5,191 nucleotides of DNA from an uncultured Bacteroidales bacterium. GTDB lineage: Bacteria; Bacteroidota; Bacteroidia; Bacteroidales; Paludibacteraceae. Position numbers and translations under genes: made by a program. Positions 1-5,191 of this stretch are shown piece by piece; within the stretch, counting starts at the first letter, position 1; each line of letters starts with the position of its first letter. The notes beneath the pieces were generated by a model. It worked only from the letters and a program-made list of their open reading frames with translations, was not told the DNA's origin and searched no databases. The stretch covers positions 1-5,191 of the forward strand of contig ONXE01000166.1 of the NCBI GenBank assembly GCA_900321775.1, given 5' to 3'.

Positions 1-1
1 G

Positions 2-1156
2 ACGGGCTTTGGTGCACCTCAGAGCCACTGGCAGCGTCCGAGCGGCAACAGCGGTGCCTTGACGCTGGCCGAGTGGAACAACGTAAAGAAATACATGACA
101 GACGGTATGGACTACCGCCGCTATAACCCGGCATACGGCTACGCCAACAACGGCAAGCAGAAAGGTGCCAACTACAATCAGTATCACAAGCCGCAAATCA
201 GTTTGAACCACGTATGGCAGATTGACTACAAGTCATCGCTTTCGACTTCGCTTTACACGTCAATAGGCCGCGGTTTCGGCTATACGGCAGAGGCCAGCAT
301 ATATGACAAGTATGTTACTCCTGATGGCCAAGAGAAAACTGCAACTTATTCCGACGTTACCCGAGGTGCATATAATGGCATACTTACAACAGAATTCCGC
401 CGCGACGACGGCACTTTCGATTACGGTGCAATGGAGGATATCAATGCCGCTTCAACCACAGGCTCGAAATGGGTTTTAGCCGAAAACCGCAACTACCATA
501 ACTGGTACGGATTGGTCAGCACTTATCAGAACCGCTTCTTCGAAGTGCTGGACATGACAGCCGGTTTGGATCTGCGTTACTATCAAGGCATCCACCAAGC
601 CGTAATCTGCGACCTGATGAGCGGCGATTATTTCATCGATGCTACACGTAAGAATAGTGTAAAACCAGAGAACAACTATCACGCTTCAGACATTAGCTGG
701 CAGTCCGAGAAACTGAATGTGGGCGACGTGGTGTACCGCGATTATACGGGCCATGTGATGCAAGAAGGCGCATTTGCAACGCTGGAGTACTCGGTAGAGA
801 AACTGTCTGCGTTTGTCAACGGTTCGATGGCCTACACTAACTACTGGCGTGAGGATCGGTTCTACTACGACGAAAATCATCGAAACAGTGACCTTGTGGG
901 TTTCTTCGGCGGAACAATCAAAGGCGGTGTAAACTACAACTTCAACAAGCAGAACAACGTGTTTGTCAATGCCGGTTTCATCAGCCGTGCGCCCAAGTTT
1001 AACGGAGCGTTCATGTCGTCAAACGTGAGTCATGCGGTGAACAAAAAAGCAGCCAACGAGAAGATTGCGTCTGTTGAAGTGGGCTACGGTTTCCACAATC
1101 AGTATGTGAACATCATGGCGAATGCTTACTACACACTACTACACACGCTGGATTGA
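2..1156 (+). CDS. TonB-dependent receptor, upstream fragment (partial at 5', premature stop)
   Basis: This is the part of the receptor barrel upstream of the frameshift. It is readable from base 2 with no start codon in view; the TTG at 59-61 is an internal leucine, since the coding pattern continues to the window edge (TGFGAPQSHWQRPSGN...). It holds the early and middle barrel strands and long extracellular loops rich in Tyr, Asn and Asp, for example around YYDENHRNSD. Its only cysteine is in AVICDLM. After NIMANAYYT it runs into nine out-of-frame codons (LLHTLD then TGA). Without the last strands this product should not fold into the outer membrane and would probably be degraded in the periplasm (inference from barrel biogenesis). 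Downstream genes might suffer polarity. Confidence 0.85.
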   Translation, partial: TGFGAPQSHWQRPSGNSGALTLAEWNNVKKYMTDGMDYRRYNPAYGYANNGKQKGANYNQYHKPQISLNHVWQIDYKSSLSTSLYTSIGRGFGYTAEASIYDKYVTPDGQEKTATYSDVTRGAYNGILTTEFRRDDGTFDYGAMEDINAASTTGSKWVLAENRNYHNWYGLVSTYQNRFFEVLDMTAGLDLRYYQGIHQAVICDLMSGDYFIDATRKNSVKPENNYHASDISWQSEKLNVGDVVYRDYTGHVMQEGAFATLEYSVEKLSAFVNGSMAYTNYWREDRFYYDENHRNSDLVGFFGGTIKGGVNYNFNKQNNVFVNAGFISRAPKFNGAFMSSNVSHAVNKKAANEKIASVEVGYGFHNQYVNIMANAYYTLLHTLD

Positions 1157-1847
1157 CAAGACTATGTCTCGCAGCACCACGTTGGCAGACCAATCAAACG
1201 GTTACGTGAACATGACAGGTGTGAATGCACAACACATGGGCTTGGAGTTTGAGTTGAAATCGCGTCCCACCAAATGGATGGAAATCAATGCAATGCTGTC
1301 ATTAGGCGACTGGCGCTGGAAAGGCAAGGAAGTGACAGGTTACCTGTACAACGAACACGGAGATGCCGTGAATTCGGACGGAAAAGTCACTACCGTAGGT
1401 GCAGAAGACCACGCCTGGGCGAAGATCAATCTGGAAAATATCCGCGTGGGTGGTCAGGCGCAAACCACAGCCAACCTGGGCGTGACGTTCATTCCTTTCA
1501 AGGGCTTCCGTCTGGGTGCGGAATATACGGTATATGACCGCAACTACAGCTACTATTCGTTCTCGGGTTCCAACCTGACCATTGGCAAAACAGTGAACGT
1601 AGTTGAGCCGTATTGCTGCCCGGTTGGCGGTGTGATGGACGTGCGCGCAAGCTACAGTTTTGATATCGGTCCGTTCCGCGCAACTGTTGCAGGAAACGTA
1701 AGCAACGTGCTGGACCAGCATTACATCGAGAAAGCGTGGAGCGCAAGCACCGTTACGCAGACTATTGCCGAGAACACGAAGGACAACATCTATTTCTTCT
1801 ACAACAAAGGTCGCCAGTGGAACATCCGCTTCAAATTGGCGTTCTGA
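1122..1847 (+). CDS. TonB-dependent receptor, downstream fragment (C-terminal barrel strands)
   Basis: This frame carries the last 233 residues of the receptor, from RWIDKTMSR to the terminal KLAF. It shows family features such as NGYVNMTGVNAQHMGLEFELKS, where a late strand gives the usual 'more general, ligand-independent' GxEfE pattern, and GNVSNVLDQHYI close to the end. The ATG at 1122-1124 lies inside the upstream reading frame and only opens because of the duplication; there is no signal peptide, so an independent protein is unlikely. An adjacent Cys-Cys pair (1614-1619, in EPYCCPVGG) sits in a probable loop. The stop TGA is followed directly by an in-line TAA at 1848-1850. The gene is followed by the lipoprotein gene after about 30 bases. 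Confidence 0.82.
   Translation: MLTTHYYTRWIDKTMSRSTTLADQSNGYVNMTGVNAQHMGLEFELKSRPTKWMEINAMLSLGDWRWKGKEVTGYLYNEHGDAVNSDGKVTTVGAEDHAWAKINLENIRVGGQAQTTANLGVTFIPFKGFRLGAEYTVYDRNYSYYSFSGSNLTIGKTVNVVEPYCCPVGGVMDVRASYSFDIGPFRATVAGNVSNVLDQHYIEKAWSASTVTQTIAENTKDNIYFFYNKGRQWNIRFKLAF
1127..1146 (+). repeat. Perfect 10-bp tandem duplication causing the receptor frameshift
   Basis: TACTACACAC occurs twice head-to-tail (1127-1136 and 1137-1146). Ten is not a multiple of three, so the second copy shifts the frame. With a single copy the codons read GCT TAC TAC ACA CGC TGG ATT GAC AAG (AYYTRWIDK), which joins the two open frames exactly. This is the signature of slipped-strand duplication; a read or assembly error is the alternative. 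Confidence 0.93.
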
Positions 1848-1851
1848 TAAG

Positions 1852-1886
1852 GGTTAAAGGTTAATGGCTAAAGATTAATGATTATG
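1852..1886 (+). repeat. Five in-phase 7-mers running into the lipoprotein start codon
   Basis: The gap after the receptor reads as five consecutive heptamers: GGTTAAA, GGTTAAT, GGCTAAA, GATTAAT, GATTATG. The last one contains the ATG at 1884-1886, and the fourth/fifth boundary contains the ATG at 1878-1880. The similarity decays steadily from first to last copy. It fills essentially the whole intergenic gap, so it also forms the translation initiation region. No Bacteroidetes -33/-7 promoter (TTTG / TAnnTTTG) is seen in it. Function, if any, is unknown. Confidence 0.6.
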
Positions 1887-3710
1887 AAAAAGTATATATT
1901 TCTCGGATTGATAGGTGCGATGGGACTGGCCGGCTGCCAGAACTATTTCGACGAAAAGCAGTTGGACAATGGCGATTACCATGTGACCGATGTGCGCACC
2001 TCGATGACCTACACGCTGACAGAAGAAGATGTGGCGCTGATTGGCAAGCCGTGCTCGTACAAAGGCAACGACACCGTACCGTCAGTGTACGAGCAGAAAG
2101 CCCTGTCACTCTGCACGGAAGAGGACTCGATGGCATACTACGAGTGGCGCAGAATCTCGGTGCTCAAAGCATTTACCGAGGACGCCAGTGCCGACCTGTA
2201 CGTGCCAATGTTTATGGCGTTCAAGTTCCCATACCTCGACGCAGGCACTATCTGCAACGTGACGTATCCGCTATATGAGGGCAAGAGTTCGCGGGTGATG
2301 CCGTTCGAAACGGCTGCGTCGTACACCTTGCAGGAAGAGGACTACCGCACTATCTGGGGCGGTCGTGGCGCTTCTTATCTGACCAAGACATCGGAGGCTT
2401 ACGTGCCGGCGTTCCTGGCGGCCAAGTTCCCCACGGCTACGGACGGCAAGATAATGGTGCTGAGTTACAAATACTTAAGCACTGAACCGGACACTATTAT
2501 TCCGCCGCTGCCGTATCACTGTACGGTAAAAGAGCTGCTGGAAGCTCAGGAAGGCGGTGTACATGAGTTGACCGGTATTGTTGGAACCATCAAATCAACC
2601 ATTTCAGGCCGTTTCTACCTGAAGGACTTGAAATCAGAGGACGACTCCATTTACGTCTATGGTCTGACCGACGAAGACGGAAACCGCGTATGGAAAGATA
2701 AGGGTATCAAGCAATATGATTTTATTACGCTGAAGGGCGTGTACTCCAACGAATCGGGTGAACCGCAATTGGTGAATGCCATTTACATCACGCATGGAAC
2801 ACCTTTTGGAGCTCCGTCTCGCGCTATGGTTACAGAGCAGGACACAATCACAAAAACGGTTATCTATCAATTGCTTAACGGTGAATGGCAAGTGTACGGC
2901 AACGACCAGTTGACCGTGGCCGAAGCACTGCCGAAGAACGTGTACGACCAGTTAGGCAGTACCACGATAGACAAGCCGGAGGAGGTCGTTTTGACGTATC
3001 TGAGAAGCACGTATCTGTACCCGCTGGAGAAACAGATTTATCTGATTGCATACAACACCAAGTCGGGCATGACCGCGGATGAGTGGACCTACAACGGCAC
3101 TGATTTCGTCATGAACACAGGCTACGTAGATGACGTGATGTCTTTTGTTTACACGAACACCTGGGTGGCCAACATCTCGACCTACTACACTACTCCGTTC
3201 GTGGGCGATGGTCCCGCAGACTTCACGATTCAGCATGTCAACTTGGATGGTTTGAACTACGTATGGCGTTATCAGGCAGCGTACGGCATGACCGCATCGG
3301 CTTACGTGAGCGGCAGCAACCACCCCGTTGAAGACTGGCTTGTCTCACCCAAGATTCGCCTCAAGAAGAGTGTAGCGCCGTATCTCACCTTCATGCACGC
3401 TGTTCGTTACGGTAACGAACAATACAACAAAGAGTGGCTTAAAGTCATGGTTACCAACAACTTCACCGGCGATGTGACAACCACGGAATGGGAGCATTTG
3501 GAGTTCCCCGACTCTATCCCTGATGGTTCCAACTGGACCTTCCTGAGCTCGGGCAGATTTGATTTGTCCAAGTACAACAACGAGTCGATAGTAATCGCCT
3601 TCCAGTACAACACCACGACAGGCGAACTGACCTCGGCTCCTACTTGGGAGATTCAACAACTGCTGGTGGCTGAACCTGACGATGAGGATGAAGAGGATTC
3701 GGAAGAATAA
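1878..3710 (+). CDS. Secreted lipoprotein with repeat modules, OB-like domain and choice-of-anchor-J-like domain
   Basis: This is a 610-residue predicted lipoprotein of no assigned function. Residues 3-20 form a signal peptide (MKKYIFLGLIGAMG) with lipobox LAGC; Cys20 is the lipidation site. Two modules follow (about 44-133 and 148-200) sharing YTL-x-EED and [YA]VP-x-F-x-A-x-KFP motifs; a weaker third copy may lie at 346-394. Residues 210-308 look like an OB fold (HELTGIVG ... RFYLKD ... DFITLKG). Residues 429-598 match the pattern of choice-of-anchor J beta-sandwiches (DWLVSPKIRL, PYLTFMHAVRYG, WTFLSSGRFDLSKY, IVIAFQYNTT, PTWEI). The tail is DDEDEEDSEE. Acidic residues soon after Cys20 (FDE) hint at surface display. 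It lies between the receptor and another OB-like secreted protein, so a ligand-binding partner of the receptor is a fair inference. ATG 1884 is an equally good start because the signal peptide basic residues begin there. Confidence 0.88.
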   Translation: MIMKKYIFLGLIGAMGLAGCQNYFDEKQLDNGDYHVTDVRTSMTYTLTEEDVALIGKPCSYKGNDTVPSVYEQKALSLCTEEDSMAYYEWRRISVLKAFTEDASADLYVPMFMAFKFPYLDAGTICNVTYPLYEGKSSRVMPFETAASYTLQEEDYRTIWGGRGASYLTKTSEAYVPAFLAAKFPTATDGKIMVLSYKYLSTEPDTIIPPLPYHCTVKELLEAQEGGVHELTGIVGTIKSTISGRFYLKDLKSEDDSIYVYGLTDEDGNRVWKDKGIKQYDFITLKGVYSNESGEPQLVNAIYITHGTPFGAPSRAMVTEQDTITKTVIYQLLNGEWQVYGNDQLTVAEALPKNVYDQLGSTTIDKPEEVVLTYLRSTYLYPLEKQIYLIAYNTKSGMTADEWTYNGTDFVMNTGYVDDVMSFVYTNTWVANISTYYTTPFVGDGPADFTIQHVNLDGLNYVWRYQAAYGMTASAYVSGSNHPVEDWLVSPKIRLKKSVAPYLTFMHAVRYGNEQYNKEWLKVMVTNNFTGDVTTTEWEHLEFPDSIPDGSNWTFLSSGRFDLSKYNNESIVIAFQYNTTTGELTSAPTWEIQQLLVAEPDDEDEEDSEE

Positions 3711-3715
3711 GATTT

Positions 3716-3735
3716 ACATCAAATAACATCAATTA
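3716..3735 (+). repeat. Near-perfect 10-bp tandem repeat in the AT-rich leader of the OB-repeat gene
   Basis: ACATCAAATA (3716-3725) is followed by ACATCAATTA (3726-3735), one mismatch in ten, and then ATAATAA just before the start codon. The 32-base gap is strongly AT-rich, as is usual for Bacteroidetes translation initiation regions that lack a Shine-Dalgarno. No promoter or terminator hairpin is evident here. It may be only chance in an AT-rich leader. Confidence 0.4.
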
Positions 3736-3742
3736 ATAATAA

Positions 3743-4957
3743 ATGAGTATGAAAAAAATTCTTACATTATGTGCAGCTGTGATGGCTGCCATGAGCATGA
3801 GCGCAGCCATTACGAACATGACTTGCGCTGAAGCCAAGTCGGCAGCTATGTTGCTGCAACCCGGTCAGACCGGTACGGACTCGGTAGCCGTTACCGGCTA
3901 TGTAACCAACACCAACGGCGCAATCAGCCGCGGTCAGCAAACATTCTGGCTGGATGACACAAAGGGTTCCACTCAGACTTTTCAGGCTTACTGGTGCAAC
4001 ATGCCTTTGGGCAATGACGACACTCCGCTTGTTGTCGGTGACAAGGTGACCATCAAAGGTTTCCTCATGAACTACAACGGCACTACCGCTGAGATGAAAA
4101 ACGGCGATGTAGTAGTGCTGGAGCGTACGGCTGTTCACTACGACACAATTGCCGTGGACGCTTGCGAGGCTATCGAGGAAGGTCTGTCGCTGAACCCGGG
4201 TTCCGTTAGTGACGACTATTTCCTGGTGCATGGCATCGTCAGCTCTGTCGATCGCACCGACGAGGCCAACAAACAGCAGATTTTCTGGATTGACTGCACC
4301 GACACGACTCGTTTTGAGGCGTATTATGTAACTATTCAGGAGGCTGCTTCTCAAGAATTGGCCGGATTTGTTGAAGTAGGTGACTCGGTAGAAGTGCTGG
4401 GTAAGCTGACCAATTTCAATGGTACCATTGAGGTAGCCAACGGCAAGGCATGGATTCTGAAAAAGAGCGGCGCAGGCCCACAAGAGGCTATTGTCGTAAC
4501 CGTTGCACAAGCAGTGGCTATCGGCGATTCGCTGGCTCGCGGTGCAACCAGTAAGGAACTCTATCAGGTAGTAGGTTACGTTGACAGCATTGCCTATGCA
4601 TGGAGCGAGGAGAAGAAGAGCATGTCGTTCTTCATGTGCGACGACCTGCAGCACCCGACCTACAACTTCGAGGTATACAACGGCAAGACCGATGTTGATA
4701 TCCCTGTTGGTACGAAAGTGTACTGCACCGGCAAAATTCAGCACTACTACAAGGCTGCCAGCGGTGATAAACCTGAAGTAGAACTAATTGAACTGGCTTC
4801 CGGCGGAAAGATTTCGTTAACTCCTGACGCACTCCCCAACGTGGCTGCTGAGCAGAAGGGAATGAAGGTGCTTGAGAACGGTCAACTCTACATCATCAAG
4901 GACAATGTGAAGTACTCTGTTCTCGGTGTAGAAGAAATCAGAAAACAAGAGTATTAA
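3743..4957 (+). CDS. Secreted protein with three OB-like repeats and a type IX secretion-like C-terminal tail
   Basis: This is a 404-residue exported protein of unknown function. Residues 3-22 form a signal peptide (MKKILTLCAAVMAAMSMSAA) with likely signal peptidase I cleavage near Ala21/Ala22. Three tandem repeats of about 100 residues follow (26-127, 136-241, 251-352). Each runs: a helix-like AxA segment, V-x-GxV, a strand ending in F-[WF]-[LIM]-[DC]-[DC], a second strand with FxAY or FEVY, then VGDKVTIKGFL-like and NYNGT/NFNGT motifs. This resembles bacterial OB-fold domains. Residues 375-397 (KVLENGQLYIIKD ... YSVLG) resemble short C-terminal sorting segments of Bacteroidales type IX secretion cargo. 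The gene follows the OB-containing lipoprotein by 32 bases and precedes cstA by 9. ATG 3749 is an alternative start. OB folds can bind nucleic acid, glycans or proteins, so the ligand cannot be deduced. Confidence 0.85.
   Translation: MSMKKILTLCAAVMAAMSMSAAITNMTCAEAKSAAMLLQPGQTGTDSVAVTGYVTNTNGAISRGQQTFWLDDTKGSTQTFQAYWCNMPLGNDDTPLVVGDKVTIKGFLMNYNGTTAEMKNGDVVVLERTAVHYDTIAVDACEAIEEGLSLNPGSVSDDYFLVHGIVSSVDRTDEANKQQIFWIDCTDTTRFEAYYVTIQEAASQELAGFVEVGDSVEVLGKLTNFNGTIEVANGKAWILKKSGAGPQEAIVVTVAQAVAIGDSLARGATSKELYQVVGYVDSIAYAWSEEKKSMSFFMCDDLQHPTYNFEVYNGKTDVDIPVGTKVYCTGKIQHYYKAASGDKPEVELIELASGGKISLTPDALPNVAAEQKGMKVLENGQLYIIKDNVKYSVLGVEEIRKQEY
4865..4933 (+). other. Possible type IX secretion C-terminal signal (coding segment)
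   Basis: Residues 375-397 of the OB-repeat protein follow a linker and read K-V-L-E-N-G-Q-L-Y-I-I-K-D, then a Y-S-V-L-G turn. Many Prevotella/Bacteroides secreted proteins end in such a K-x-[LIV]-x-x-G-Q-x-x-I-[IL]-[RK]-[DN]-G-x-x-Y-x-x-x-G pattern, related to the Por-secretion type A C-terminal domain. Here a final VEEIRKQEY follows. The resemblance is from memory of the family, not from a search. Confidence 0.5.
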
Positions 4958-4966
4958 TCAGTAATT

Positions 4967-5191
4967 ATGTACACCTTCATTGGAGCAATTGTGCTGCTGG
5001 TATTAGGGTATATCCTATACGGACGGGCAGTAGAGAGGATTTTTGGCGTGGAGCCGAACCGGCCGACCCCTGCGATTGAAAAAACAGACGGAGTGGATTA
5101 TGTGCCTCTTCCCGCTTGGCGCATCTTCCTTATCCAGTTTCTGAACATTGCCGGACTTGGGCCGATCTTCGGAGCAATCATGGGAGTTTTC
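4967..5191 (+). CDS. cstA: Carbon starvation protein CstA family transporter, N-terminal 75 residues (3' end off window)
   Basis: This is the start of an inner-membrane CstA-family transporter; characterised relatives (E. coli CstA and BtsT) take up peptides and/or pyruvate during nutrient limitation. Seen directly: a first membrane segment at residues 2-18 (TFIGAIVLLVLGYILYG), a charged loop with the family motif GVEPNRPTPA, DGVDYVPLP, and the start of a second membrane segment with FLIQFLNIAGLGPIFGAIMG, which corresponds to the conserved AGxGPxxG region of CstA. The frame remains open at the window edge. The ATG follows the previous stop by 9 bases, with no Shine-Dalgarno, no promoter motif and no terminator between, so co-transcription with the upstream secreted-protein gene is likely. 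Family membership is firm; the exact substrate is not. Confidence 0.93.
   Translation, partial: MYTFIGAIVLLVLGYILYGRAVERIFGVEPNRPTPAIEKTDGVDYVPLPAWRIFLIQFLNIAGLGPIFGAIMGVF

Larger units (their letters stand above)
2..1847 (+). pseudogene. TonB-dependent receptor, C-terminal barrel, frameshifted by a 10-bp duplication; 5' end off window
   Basis: This is the C-terminal part of an outer-membrane TonB-dependent receptor, a 22-strand barrel family that imports bound ligands using TonB energy. The frame is open from base 2, so the start and the plug domain lie outside the window. Seen directly: alternating aromatic/polar strands, the barrel segment NVFVNAGFISRAPKF, the late-barrel segment GNVSNVLDQHYI and a C-terminal phenylalanine (KLAF), all typical of the family. 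The first frame stops at TGA 1154-1156 and the next frame carries on to TGA 1845-1847. Taking out one copy of the 10-mer at 1127-1146 gives ...NAYYTRWIDK... and a single 611-residue reading. As written, the last 233 residues, including the final strand needed for barrel insertion, are out of frame. It may be a true pseudogene, a switchable gene or a sequence error. Ligand not recognised; no SusD partner is visible. Confidence 0.88.

Noticed and set aside
59..61. TTG as the start codon of the receptor
   Set aside because: The same frame is open and codes for plausible barrel sequence back to base 2, so this is an internal leucine of a gene cut by the window edge.
1122..1156. Programmed frameshifting or translational coupling between the two receptor frames
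   Set aside because: There is no slippery heptamer, and the exact 10-bp tandem copy explains the shift fully; the ATG at 1122 exists within normal barrel codons and would start a protein with no signal peptide.
1848..1883. Promoter for the lipoprotein gene in the intergenic gap
   Set aside because: Neither TTTG nor TAnnTTTG is present, and the gap is filled by the heptamer array.
2952..3659. Minus-strand open frames of 69-123 codons within the lipoprotein gene
   Set aside because: They are antisense shadows with Arg/Val/His-rich, featureless products and no initiation context.
3743..3772. The OB-repeat protein as a lipoprotein using Cys10 (ILTLC)
   Set aside because: The cysteine is only five residues after the lysines, within the hydrophobic core, and is not preceded by the small residues of a lipobox; a signal peptidase I site follows later.
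3767..4744. A 325-codon open frame on the minus strand inside the OB-repeat gene
   Set aside because: It lies wholly antisense to a convincing secreted-protein gene, has no signal peptide or recognisable motif and an odd His/Val-rich composition; it is best explained as a shadow of the codon use on the + strand.

Overview
The window looks like a chromosomal segment from a gut- or oral-type Bacteroidales bacterium (Bacteroides/Prevotella-like). The evidence is a TonB-dependent receptor barrel ending in an aromatic residue, a secreted lipoprotein with a choice-of-anchor-J-like domain, a secreted protein with a type IX secretion-like C-terminal tail, a Bacteroidetes-type CstA N-terminus, AT-rich translation starts without clear Shine-Dalgarno sequences, and mid-range GC. 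Species cannot be set from the sequence.

Layout, all on the + strand and tightly packed: (1) positions 2-1847 hold the C-terminal ~611 residues of a TonB-dependent outer-membrane receptor whose plug lies off the left edge. The reading frame is broken by a perfect 10-bp tandem duplication at 1127-1146; removing one copy restores one continuous barrel. (2) After a 30-36 bp gap built of five near-identical 7-mers comes a ~610-residue lipoprotein (1878-3710). It has a signal peptide with lipobox, two or three copies of a small repeat module, an OB-like domain, a C-terminal beta-sandwich resembling choice-of-anchor J domains, and an acidic tail. (3) After 32 bp comes a 404-residue secreted protein (3743-4957) made of three OB-like repeats plus a short C-terminal segment resembling a type IX secretion signal. 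(4) Nine bases later the start of a CstA-family inner-membrane transporter (4967 to the right edge) begins.

The spacing and the lack of a recognisable Bacteroidetes promoter (TTTG / TAnnTTTG) in any gap suggest co-transcription. A reasonable inference is a cell-envelope uptake or binding unit: outer-membrane channel, two secreted OB-like binding proteins, and possibly an inner-membrane peptide/pyruvate-type transporter. There is no SusD homologue in view. The substrate is unknown. No RNA genes, CRISPR, insertion sequences or terminators were seen, and no gene-free stretch exceeds 40 bases.
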